A DNA stretch of 64,000 nt from Mesorhizobium ciceri biovar biserrulae WSM1271 (GTDB lineage: Bacteria; Pseudomonadota; Alphaproteobacteria; Rhizobiales; Rhizobiaceae), in contig NC_014923.1 of the NCBI RefSeq assembly GCF_000185905.1, positions 6,161,501 to 6,225,500 of the forward strand, in the 5' to 3' direction. The notes under the pieces are model-generated. The model was not told the DNA's origin, ran no database searches, and saw only the letters and a program-made list of their open reading frames with translations. A program made the translations under genes and the position numbers. This document shows positions 52,596 through 60,496 of the stretch, piece by piece (position 1 is the first letter of the stretch; every line of letters begins with the position of its first letter).

Positions 52596-54242
52596 ATGGC
52601 GGGATCAAACATCATCGATCTCAACCCCGAGCTGCTGGCGGCCGCGACCGAAAGCAAGGCGTGGCCGTTCGAGGAAGCCAAAAAGATCATCGAGCGCTAC
52701 AAAGGCGCCGACTTTCCGCAAACGGTCCTGTTCGAGACCGGCTACGGGCCGTCCGGCCTGCCGCATATCGGCACGTTCGGCGAGGTGGCGCGCACCTCGA
52801 TGGTGCGCCATGCCTTCCGTGTCCTGACGCAGGACAAGGTCGCGACCAAGCTGCTGTGCTTTTCCGACGATATGGACGGCATGCGCAAGATACCCGACAG
52901 CGTGCCGGACCGCGCCGCACTCGAGCCGCATCTGCACAAGCCGCTGTCGTCGGTCCCCAACCCCTTCGGCGGCGACTATGCGAGCTTCGCCGACCACAAC
53001 AATGCGATGCTCTGCCGCTTCCTCGACACGTTCGGCTTCGACTACGAGTTCGCCAGCGCGACCCAATACTACAAGGCCGGCCGTTTCGACGCGATGCTCA
53101 AGCGCGCCGCCGAGCGCTATGAGCAGATCATGGCGGTGATGCTGCCGACGCTCGGGCCCGAGCGGCAGGCGACCTACAGCCCGTTCCTGCCGATCTCGCC
53201 GAAGAGCGGCCGCGTGCTTTACGTGCCGATGAAGCATGTCGACGCCAAAGCCGGCACCATCACCTTCGACGACGAGGGCACCGAGACCACGCTTTCGATC
53301 ACCGGCGGCCGCGTGAAGCTGCAGTGGAAGCCGGATTTCGGCATGCGCTGGGCAGCGCTTGGCGTCGATTTCGAAATGTTCGGCAAGGACCACCAGACCA
53401 ATGCGGTGGTCTACGACCGTATCTGCAACATTCTGGGCGGACGGGCGCCGGAGCATTTCGTCTACGAACTGTTCCTCGACGAGAATGGCCAGAAGATCTC
53501 GAAGTCGAAGGGCAACGGGCTGACCATCGACGAGTGGCTGACCTATGCGCCGACCGAAAGCCTCGGGCTCTACATGTACCAACGGCCGCGGCAGGCCAAG
53601 AAGCTGTATTTCGACGTCATCCCGCGGGCCGTGGATGAATACTACACGTTCCTCGCCGCCTATCCCCGCCAGGACTGGAAGGAGCGGCTGGGCAACCCGG
53701 TCTGGCATATGCATGACGGCAACCCGCCCGCGATCGACATGCCGGTGCCGTTCTCTCTGCTGCTCAATCTGGTCAGCGCTTCCAACGCGCAGAACAAGGA
53801 TGTGCTGTGGGGATTCATTTCACGTCATACGCAAGGCGTAACGCCGGCGACGCATCCAGAGCTCGACCGGCTGGTCGGCCATGCGATCCGCTATTTCGAC
53901 GACTTCGTGAAGCCGACGAAAACCTTCCGGCCCGCCGACGAGGTCGAGCGCGAAGCGCTGGCAGCGCTCAACGAAGCACTTGGCGCGCTGCCGGCGGACG
54001 CCAGCGGCGAAGCGATCCAGAACGCCTCGCTCAACGTCGCACGCAGGATCGAGCGCTATCAGGATCATTCCAAGCAGAGCCCGGAAGGCGGCCCCGGCGT
54101 ATCGGGCGCCTTCTTCCAGATGATCTACCAGGTGCTGATCGGCCAGGAGCGCGGCCCGCGCTTCGGCTCGTTCGCAGCACTCTACGGCGTTGCCGAGACG
54201 CGTGCGCTCATTGAGCGGGCGCTGGCTGGTCAGCTGGCTTGA
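52596..54242 (+). CDS. lysK: lysyl-tRNA synthetase, class I
   Basis: 548 aa from the ATG at 52596. Class I catalytic domain with 'GLPHIGTFGEV' (HIGH-like) and 'KISKSKGNGLT' (KMSKS-like), plus 'CFSDDMDGMRKIPDSVP', characteristic of archaeal-type LysRS-I. This form replaces the bacterial class II LysRS (lysS) in many alphaproteobacteria, spirochaetes and archaea. The C-terminal helical region ~380-548 recognises the anticodon. No other LysRS gene is visible in the window. Its last 35 nt overlap the convergent nuclease-like gene. Confidence 0.95.
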   Translation: MAGSNIIDLNPELLAAATESKAWPFEEAKKIIERYKGADFPQTVLFETGYGPSGLPHIGTFGEVARTSMVRHAFRVLTQDKVATKLLCFSDDMDGMRKIPDSVPDRAALEPHLHKPLSSVPNPFGGDYASFADHNNAMLCRFLDTFGFDYEFASATQYYKAGRFDAMLKRAAERYEQIMAVMLPTLGPERQATYSPFLPISPKSGRVLYVPMKHVDAKAGTITFDDEGTETTLSITGGRVKLQWKPDFGMRWAALGVDFEMFGKDHQTNAVVYDRICNILGGRAPEHFVYELFLDENGQKISKSKGNGLTIDEWLTYAPTESLGLYMYQRPRQAKKLYFDVIPRAVDEYYTFLAAYPRQDWKERLGNPVWHMHDGNPPAIDMPVPFSLLLNLVSASNAQNKDVLWGFISRHTQGVTPATHPELDRLVGHAIRYFDDFVKPTKTFRPADEVEREALAALNEALGALPADASGEAIQNASLNVARRIERYQDHSKQSPEGGPGVSGAFFQMIYQVLIGQERGPRFGSFAALYGVAETRALIERALAGQLA

Positions 54243-55059
54243 GCACGCCGTCGACCTCTTCCAGGATCGAACCCGGCGCCTGAGGTGCGGGGCCTGGCGC
54301 GGCCGGCATCGCCGGCATGCCGGACAGATCGGGCGCCGATCCGAAAATGCCCTTCCTGCCCGTGCGCGCCTTGTCGCCGGCCTCGACATAGGGGCCGCCC
54401 TTGGCGGCGCGCGCCCAGCCATTTTCGACCAGCCACTGACCGACATCCTGCTTGCCGATCCGGCACTCGGCTGCGATCAGGTCGCGGCCGCCCTGCGGCG
54501 GCACCGTGCAGACCACCGCGCGGCCGCGCAGGAAGGCGCGGAACGCTGTCCTCGCCCGGACGCCGCACGGCCAGGACTTGCCGTCCTCGCTGCAAATCTC
54601 GTCCTGCCTGACGATGTCGATGCCGGAAACCGCGACCGAGTAGCCCTTCGCCTCGATCAAGCCGGCGGCCGGCGCAACCGGCTGGAACAGCTTTGTGCCG
54701 TTCCAGTCGTCAGGCATTTTCGGCTTGGGCGGCACGGCCAGCGCGAGTTTGCTCAGCGGCTCGCGCGGCTCGATCCGTTCAAGCCCGTCGGCGGGCAGTT
54801 CCGGCGGCGCGACGATTTCGGGATCGATCGCCCTCGAATGCGTCGCCGGCTTCGGCGGCTGCGGAACTGCGATGGCCGATGTGGCCGGCTCCTCGGGCAG
54901 CGTCCCGGCAGCCTGCTGCGCCATCGCATCGGCGCCCGGATCAAGCTGGTCCACGGTGATGACGCTTTCACTACCTTTCAGAGTGCGACCGCCAGTGACG
55001 ACGATGGCTGCCATCACAGGGACCATCAGAACCGCCAGCGCGTGATGGAGAAGCCGCAC
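54208..55059 (-). CDS. exported thermonuclease-like (SNase-fold) protein
   Basis: 283 aa from a GTG at 55059. N-terminal signal anchor 'LLHHALAVLMVPVMAAIVVT', a Pro-rich linker ~40-125, then an SNase-like OB-fold ~130-240: 'GYSVAVSGIDIVRQDEICSE', 'CGVRARTAFRAFLRGRAVVC', 'LIAAECRIGKQDVGQWLVEN', 'GPYVEAGDKARTGRKGIFGS'. Two cysteine pairs suggest a disulfide-stabilised periplasmic protein. The catalytic Arg/Glu pattern of staphylococcal nuclease is only partly seen, so activity is uncertain. It begins nine bases after the S24 regulator gene and is cotranscribed with it; its end overlaps lysK. Confidence 0.8.
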   Translation of the reverse strand: MRLLHHALAVLMVPVMAAIVVTGGRTLKGSESVITVDQLDPGADAMAQQAAGTLPEEPATSAIAVPQPPKPATHSRAIDPEIVAPPELPADGLERIEPREPLSKLALAVPPKPKMPDDWNGTKLFQPVAPAAGLIEAKGYSVAVSGIDIVRQDEICSEDGKSWPCGVRARTAFRAFLRGRAVVCTVPPQGGRDLIAAECRIGKQDVGQWLVENGWARAAKGGPYVEAGDKARTGRKGIFGSAPDLSGMPAMPAAPGPAPQAPGSILEEVDGVLKPADQPAPAQ

Positions 55060-55068
55060 CAGCTTAAC

Positions 55069-55719
55069 CTATTGGCTTGCCCAGACAATCCGCGCCACCC
55101 ATTCGACATCGCGCATGGGAATATCGCGGTCGGGATGATCGGGATTGAGCGAGACCAGCGCAATCGACCTGACGGTCTGGCGCTCGAGCACCTTGGCCAT
55201 CACTTCGCCTGATGTGGTCTTGACGACGACGCGATCGCCCTTGCGGGTAACGGCGCCCGGTTCGACGATGAGGACGTCGCCATTGCGGTAGAGCGGCAGC
55301 ATGGAATCGCCCTGCACCTGCAAAGCATAGGAACTCTCGGTCGATTGCGTCGGCAGTTCGATCAGATCCCAGCCCTGCCCGGCTGGAAAGCCGGCATCGT
55401 CGAAGAAGCCGCCGGCGCCGGCCTGGGCAAAGCCGAGCAGCGGCACGGAGCTTCGGCGGGCGACCGAAGCCGCATGGCTGGCCCCGGCCCGACCTTCAAT
55501 CAAACCGGTGAATTCGTCGAGGGAGGCGCCCGTTGCCTCCATGATCTTTGCCAGTGATTCGGTCGAGGGCCAGCGCGGCCGGCCATCCGACGACAGGCGC
55601 TTCGACTTGTTGAAGGCGGTGGAATCGAGCCCCGCACGCTTGGCCAGCCCCGAGGCCGAAAGCGAATAGCGCTCGGCAAGAGCATCAATGGCAGCCCAGA
55701 CACGGTCATGCGAGAGCAT
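55069..55719 (-). CDS. C1/LexA-like repressor with S24 peptidase domain
   Basis: 216 aa from the ATG at 55719 (AAAGGAG upstream). Helix-turn-helix ~10-75 ('SLSASGLAKRAGLDSTAFNK', 'PRWPSTESLAKIMEATGASL'); a possible Ala-Gly autocleavage site in 'GFAQAGAGGFF' (~100); S24 catalytic serine in 'QVQGDSMLPLYRNGDVLIVE' and lysine in 'RVVVKTTSGEVMAKVLERQT'. Such proteins are cytoplasmic repressors, some cleaved on DNA damage via RecA. A GAACAGG/CCTGTTC palindrome over its own promoter indicates autoregulation. It heads an operon with the nuclease-like gene. Confidence 0.88.
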   Translation of the reverse strand: MLSHDRVWAAIDALAERYSLSASGLAKRAGLDSTAFNKSKRLSSDGRPRWPSTESLAKIMEATGASLDEFTGLIEGRAGASHAASVARRSSVPLLGFAQAGAGGFFDDAGFPAGQGWDLIELPTQSTESSYALQVQGDSMLPLYRNGDVLIVEPGAVTRKGDRVVVKTTSGEVMAKVLERQTVRSIALVSLNPDHPDRDIPMRDVEWVARIVWASQ

Positions 55720-55734
55720 GTGTCGCTCTCCTTT

Positions 55735-55761
55735 GAACAGGAAAAAATACCTTCCCTGTTC
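55735..55761. promoter_or_regulatory. palindromic operator of the S24 regulator operon
   Basis: GAACAGG (55735-55741) and CCTGTTC (55755-55761), perfect 7-bp arms with a 13-nt A/T-rich centre containing TATTTT (minus strand), a fair -10. It ends 16 nt before the start codon. The GAAC/GTTC ends recall SOS-type boxes, though not the GTTC-N7-GTTC form typical of alphaproteobacterial LexA. Confidence 0.6.
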
Positions 55762-55801
55762 TAACCCCGGACCGCCATCTTGTCCACAGTGCAAGGCTTA
55801 C

Positions 55802-58021
55802 TCACGCCGCTTTCCTGGTCTCGCCTTTCGCATAGGGATCGAAGCGCTGATAGAAGCTCTCACCCTTCTCGGCCATGTCGAGCAGCAGCTTGGGCGCCTT
55901 GAACTCGGCGCCGTATTTCTTCTGCAGGTTTCTGGCGATCTTGACGAACGCCTTGGCGCCGATGCCGTCGATGTAGGACAGCGCACCGCCGGTATAGGGA
56001 GCGAAGCCGAAAGCGAGGATCGAGCCGACATCGGCCTCGCGCGGGTCGGTGACGATGCCTTCTTCCATCACCCGTGCCGCTTCCAGCGCGATGGTGACCA
56101 GAAGCCGCTGCTGCAGCTCCTCATAATCGACCTTCTCGGGCGCAAGCTGCGGATAGAGCTCCTTGAGGCCCGGCCACAGCTTCTTCTTGGCGGGCTTGGC
56201 CGGATAATCGTAAAAACCCTTGCCGTTCTTGCGGCCGAAGCGGCCGTGATCGTCGACCATGGTGTTGATCAGCGCCATCTGCTTGGGATCGACCGCCTTG
56301 TCGCCCAAATCCCTGATGGTCTGCTTCATGATCTTCTGGGCAAGGTCGATGGCCGTTTCGTCGGTCAGCGCCAGGGGGCCGACCGGCATGCCGGCTGCCT
56401 TCGCCGCGTTCTCGATCATCGGCGCGGGCACACCTTCGATCAGCATCTTGTAGGCTTCCGACATGTAGCGCAGCACGCAGCGGTTGACGTAGAAGCCGCG
56501 CGTGTCGTTGACGACGATCGGCGTCTTCTTGATGGCGCGAACGAAGTCGATCGCGGTGGCCAGCGCCTTGTCGCCGGTCTTCTTGCCCAAAATGATCTCG
56601 ACCAGCATCATCTTGTCGACCGGCGAGAAGAAATGGATGCCGATGAAATTCTTCGGCCGCGCCGAATTCTTGGCCAGCGACGAGATCGGGATGGTGGAGG
56701 TGTTCGACGCGAAGATCGCCGATGGCTTCAACACGGCTTCCGCCTGTTCGGTGGCGCTCTTCTTGACGCCCGAATCCTCGAACACCGCCTCGACCACCAG
56801 ATCGCAGCCGGCAAGGTCGGCGTAGTCCGCCGTCGGCGTGATCAGCGACAGCAGTTTGTCCTTGTCCTCCGGCTTGGCGCGGCCCTTCTTGACCTGATCC
56901 GAGACCAGGCTGTCGGAATGCGCCTTGCCCTTGGCGGCCGACTCCAGATCACGGTCGAGCAGCACCACCGGGATGCCGGCCTTGGCGGTGACATAGGCGA
57001 TGCCGGCGCCCATGAAGCCGGCGCCGAGAATGCCGATCTTCTTGAACTTGGTTTCGGGCACGCCGGCCGGGCGGCGGGCGCCCTTGTTCAGTTCCTGCAG
57101 CGACACAAACAACGAGCGGATCATCGCCGCCGCTTCCCTGGTCTGCATGATCTCGGTGAAATAGCGCTGCTCGATGCGCAAGGCGGTGTCGAATGGCACC
57201 AGCAGGCCTTCATAGACGCATTTGAGGATCGCGGCGGCGGCCGGATAGTTACCATAAGTCTCGCGGCGCAGGATGGCGATCGCCGGCGGCCACAGATTGA
57301 AACCGGCCGGCGAATAGATCTGGCCGCCGGGCAGCTTGAAACCTTTCTCGTCCCATGGCGCCACCGGCTTCAGGCCATTCCTGATCATCGCCTTGGCGGT
57401 CTCGACCAACCTTGTCGGCTCGGCGATCTCATGGATCAGGCCCATCGACTTGGCCTTCTGCGGCGACAGCGTCTGGCCGGAGGTCAGCATCTGCAACGCC
57501 TGCTGCTGATCGGTCAGCCGCGGCACGCGCTGGGTGCCGCCGGCGCCCGGGAAGATGCCGATCTTCACCTCGGGAAGCGCCATCTTCACCTTGTCGCTAT
57601 CGGCGGCGACACGGCCGTGGCAGGCGAGCGACAATTCGAAGGCGCCGCCCATGCAGGTGCCGTTGATCGCCGACACCCACGGCTTTCCGCAAGTTTCCAG
57701 CTTGCGGAACAGGCCGGTCATCATGCCGGCATTGTCGAACAGCGCCTTGGTCGCCTTTTCGGCGTCCTTGCCCTTTTCCGCGGCGAAGGTCGTCAGCATC
57801 TTCTGCAGCAAAGAGATATCTGCACCGCCGGAGAAGGTATCCTTGCCGGAGGTGATCACGGCGCCCTTGATGGCGGCGTCACCAGCCACCTTGTCGACAA
57901 TGGCGTTCAATTCCCGCATCGCCTCTTCGGTGAAGACGTTCATCGAACGGCCGGGCATGTCCCAGGTGACCAGCGCAATGCCGTCGGCGTCGGTGTCGAG
58001 GGCGAAATTGGTGTAGCTCAT
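55802..58021 (-). CDS. fadB: fatty-acid oxidation multifunctional enzyme (3-hydroxyacyl-CoA dehydrogenase/enoyl-CoA hydratase)
   Basis: 739 aa from the ATG at 58021. Residues ~1-200 are an enoyl-CoA hydratase domain ('VITSGKDTFSGGADISLLQK', 'KMALPEVKIGIFPGAGGTQR'). Then comes an NAD-binding 3-hydroxyacyl-CoA dehydrogenase from ~330 ('IGILGAGFMGAGIAYVTAKA', 'IGIHFFSPVDKMMLVEII'), and two C-terminal dehydrogenase helices. It catalyses steps two and three of beta-oxidation and binds FadA. Last gene of the fad run, 14 nt after the thiolase stop. Confidence 0.94.
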   Translation of the reverse strand: MSYTNFALDTDADGIALVTWDMPGRSMNVFTEEAMRELNAIVDKVAGDAAIKGAVITSGKDTFSGGADISLLQKMLTTFAAEKGKDAEKATKALFDNAGMMTGLFRKLETCGKPWVSAINGTCMGGAFELSLACHGRVAADSDKVKMALPEVKIGIFPGAGGTQRVPRLTDQQQALQMLTSGQTLSPQKAKSMGLIHEIAEPTRLVETAKAMIRNGLKPVAPWDEKGFKLPGGQIYSPAGFNLWPPAIAILRRETYGNYPAAAAILKCVYEGLLVPFDTALRIEQRYFTEIMQTREAAAMIRSLFVSLQELNKGARRPAGVPETKFKKIGILGAGFMGAGIAYVTAKAGIPVVLLDRDLESAAKGKAHSDSLVSDQVKKGRAKPEDKDKLLSLITPTADYADLAGCDLVVEAVFEDSGVKKSATEQAEAVLKPSAIFASNTSTIPISSLAKNSARPKNFIGIHFFSPVDKMMLVEIILGKKTGDKALATAIDFVRAIKKTPIVVNDTRGFYVNRCVLRYMSEAYKMLIEGVPAPMIENAAKAAGMPVGPLALTDETAIDLAQKIMKQTIRDLGDKAVDPKQMALINTMVDDHGRFGRKNGKGFYDYPAKPAKKKLWPGLKELYPQLAPEKVDYEELQQRLLVTIALEAARVMEEGIVTDPREADVGSILAFGFAPYTGGALSYIDGIGAKAFVKIARNLQKKYGAEFKAPKLLLDMAEKGESFYQRFDPYAKGETRKAA

Positions 58022-58035
58022 CGTTTCTCTCCCCG

Positions 58036-59244
58036 TCAGACGCGTTCGATGATGGTTGCGGTGCCCATGCCGGCGCCGATGCACAGCGTCACCAGAGCGG
58101 TGTTGAGATCGCGCCGCTCGAGTTCGTCCAGCACCGTGCCGAAGATCATCGCGCCGGTGGCGCCGAGCGGATGACCCATGGCGATGGCACCGCCATTGAC
58201 GTTGATCTTGTCATGCGGAATGTCGAAAGCCTGCATATAGCGCAGCACCACCGAAGCGAAGGCTTCGTTGAGCTCGAACAGGTCGATGTCCGAGAGCTTC
58301 ATCTTGGCGCGCTTCAACAGCTTCTCGGTGACGTCGACCGGACCGGTCAGCATCAGCACCGGCTCGGAGCCGATGTTGGCGAAGGTGCGTATACGCGCGC
58401 GGGGCTTCAGCCCCATCGCCTTGCCGGCCTTCTTCGAACCGAGCAGCACGGCCGCCGCACCATCGACGATGCCGGACGAATTGCCGGCATGATGGACATG
58501 GTTGACCTCTTCCACTTCGGGATGCTTCTGCACCGCGACCGCATCGAAGCCGCCCATTTCGCCGGGCATGACGAAGGACGGGTTGAGCGAGGCCAGCGAC
58601 TGCATGTCGGTCGACGGGCGCATATGCTCGTCATGGTCGAGGATGGTCAGGCCGTTCTGGTCCTTGATCGGGATGACGGATTTCTTGAAGCGGCCATCCG
58701 CCCAGGATTTGGCGGCGCGCTTCTGGCTCTCGACCGCATAGGCGTCGACGTCGTCTCTTCTGAAGCCGTATTTGGTGGCGATCAGGTCGGCCGAGATGCC
58801 TTGCGGCACGAACCAGCCGGGCAGGCCGACCGAAGGATCCATGAACCAGGCACCGCCCGAGGCGCCCATGCCGACGCGCGACATCGATTCGACACCGCCG
58901 GCAATGACGATCTCGTCCGCTCCCTGCGCGATCTTGGCGGCACCGAAATTGATGGCGTCGAGCCCGGAAGCGCAGAAGCGTGAGATCTGCATGCCGGGCG
59001 CCTTGGTGTCGTAGCCGGCCTCGAAGGCGGCGGCGCGCGGAATGACCGAACCCGCCTCGCCGACCGGATCGACGCAGCCGAAGATGATGTCGTCGACGTT
59101 TGCAGTGTCCAGCCCATTGCGGTCGCGCAGCGCCTCGAGCGTCTTGGCGGCAAGCCGCACCGCCGGCACCTCGTGCAGCGATCCGTCTTTCTTGCCCTTG
59201 CCGCGCGGTGTGCGCACGGCGTCATAGACATAAGCTTCAGCCAT
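58036..59244 (-). CDS. fadA: acetyl-CoA acyltransferase (thiolase)
   Basis: 402 aa. Thiolase with the nucleophilic cysteine in 'MQISRFCASGLDAIN' (~C90), histidine in 'NVNGGAIAMGHPLGATGA', and the second cysteine in 'TLCIGAGMGTATI' close to the C-terminus. It performs the last step of beta-oxidation, releasing acetyl-CoA. Gene order acyl-CoA dehydrogenase-thiolase-fadB on one strand with short gaps indicates a single operon. Confidence 0.93.
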   Translation of the reverse strand: MAEAYVYDAVRTPRGKGKKDGSLHEVPAVRLAAKTLEALRDRNGLDTANVDDIIFGCVDPVGEAGSVIPRAAAFEAGYDTKAPGMQISRFCASGLDAINFGAAKIAQGADEIVIAGGVESMSRVGMGASGGAWFMDPSVGLPGWFVPQGISADLIATKYGFRRDDVDAYAVESQKRAAKSWADGRFKKSVIPIKDQNGLTILDHDEHMRPSTDMQSLASLNPSFVMPGEMGGFDAVAVQKHPEVEEVNHVHHAGNSSGIVDGAAAVLLGSKKAGKAMGLKPRARIRTFANIGSEPVLMLTGPVDVTEKLLKRAKMKLSDIDLFELNEAFASVVLRYMQAFDIPHDKINVNGGAIAMGHPLGATGAMIFGTVLDELERRDLNTALVTLCIGAGMGTATIIERV

Positions 59245-59277
59245 TTGCTTGCTCCTTGGGTTTGCCTGATGTCGCCT

Positions 59278-60450
59278 TCAGAGAGAGCGTCCGATCAGCA
59301 ATTTCATGATCTCGTTGGTGCCGCCGTAGATGCGCTGGACGCGGGCGTCGCGGAACATGCGGGCGATCGGGTATTCATTCATGTAGCCATAGCCGCCATG
59401 CAGTTGAAGGCATTCGTCGACGACTTTTCCCTGCAGGTCGCTGAGCCAGTACTTGGCCATCGACGCTGTCACGGGATCGAGACCGCCCGCGATGTGGCGG
59501 GCGACGCAATCATTGTAGAAGACGCGGCCGATGGTGGCCTCGGTCTTGAGTTCGGCCAGCTTGAACTGGGTGTTCTGGAAATCGATGATCGCCTTGCCGA
59601 ACGCCTTGCGCTCCTTGACGTAGTCGATGGTCAGCGCCAGCGCCCGCTCGATCATGGCGATGGCGCCCGTGCCGATCTGCAGCCGCTCCTGCGGCAGTTG
59701 CTGCATCAACTGGACGAAGCCCTGACCTTCCTCGTGGCCGAGCAGGTTGGAGGTCGGCACGCGCATGTCGTTGAAGAACAGCTCCGACGTGTCGTTGGCC
59801 TTGAGCCCGATCTTGTCGAGGTTACGGCCGCGCTGGAAACCTTCCACCTCGTCGGTCTCGACGACGATCAGCGAGGTTCCCTTGGCCCCCTTCTCCGGAT
59901 CGGTCTTGGTGACGACGATGATGAAGTTCGCAAGCTGGCCGTTGGTGATGAAGGTCTTGGAACCATTGATCTTGTATTGGTTGCCATCCTTCTGCGCTCG
60001 CGTCTTGACGCCCTGCAGATCGGAACCGGCGCCGGGCTCGGTCATGGCGATGGCGCCGATCAGCTCGCCGGTCGCCAGCTTCGGCAGCCATTTCTTTTTC
60101 TGATCCTCGGAGCCGTAGTGGAGGATATAAGGGGCGACGATCGAATTGTGCAGGCCGATGCCGAACCCGTCGACGCCGACATGGCCAATGGCCTCGATGA
60201 TGGCGCTCTCATGCGCGAAGGTGCCGCCGGAGCCGCCATATTCCTCCGGCATAGAAGCGCAGAGCAGGCCGGCGGAACCTGCCTTCAGCCAGCTTTCGCG
60301 ATCGACCATCTCGTTCTTCTCGAACTCGTCGTAGCGCGGCGCGATCTCCTCCGACATGAAGCGATGCGCCATGTCGTAGAGCATGCCGACCTCGTCCGCC
60401 GCCCAGGCGGGCTTCGGCAAAGAGAGCACTTCGGCGGGATTTGTCGCCAC
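59278..60450 (-). CDS. acyl-CoA dehydrogenase, short/medium-chain type
   Basis: 390 aa, standard ACAD length. 'AIAMTEPGAGSDLQGVKTRA' is the FAD/substrate signature, 'ITNGQLANFIIVVTKTD' follows, and the C-terminal signature includes 'LHGGYGYMNEYPIARMFRDA' and 'YGGTNEIMK', where the glutamate 'NEI' is the acyl-CoA dehydrogenase base position in this branch. It introduces the first double bond of beta-oxidation and passes electrons to ETF. It lies 33 nt before fadA and 46 nt after the larger dehydrogenase gene. Chain-length preference is not predictable. Confidence 0.92.
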   Translation of the reverse strand: MATNPAEVLSLPKPAWAADEVGMLYDMAHRFMSEEIAPRYDEFEKNEMVDRESWLKAGSAGLLCASMPEEYGGSGGTFAHESAIIEAIGHVGVDGFGIGLHNSIVAPYILHYGSEDQKKKWLPKLATGELIGAIAMTEPGAGSDLQGVKTRAQKDGNQYKINGSKTFITNGQLANFIIVVTKTDPEKGAKGTSLIVVETDEVEGFQRGRNLDKIGLKANDTSELFFNDMRVPTSNLLGHEEGQGFVQLMQQLPQERLQIGTGAIAMIERALALTIDYVKERKAFGKAIIDFQNTQFKLAELKTEATIGRVFYNDCVARHIAGGLDPVTASMAKYWLSDLQGKVVDECLQLHGGYGYMNEYPIARMFRDARVQRIYGGTNEIMKLLIGRSL

Positions 60451-60496
60451 GATTTCCTCCGCGTATCGACAGACAGAAAGGCCAGTGAGGTCGAGC

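Noticed and set aside
55688..58174. 828-codon plus-strand open frame opposite fadB
   Set aside because: Antisense shadow with no conserved motif; fadB on the other strand is complete.
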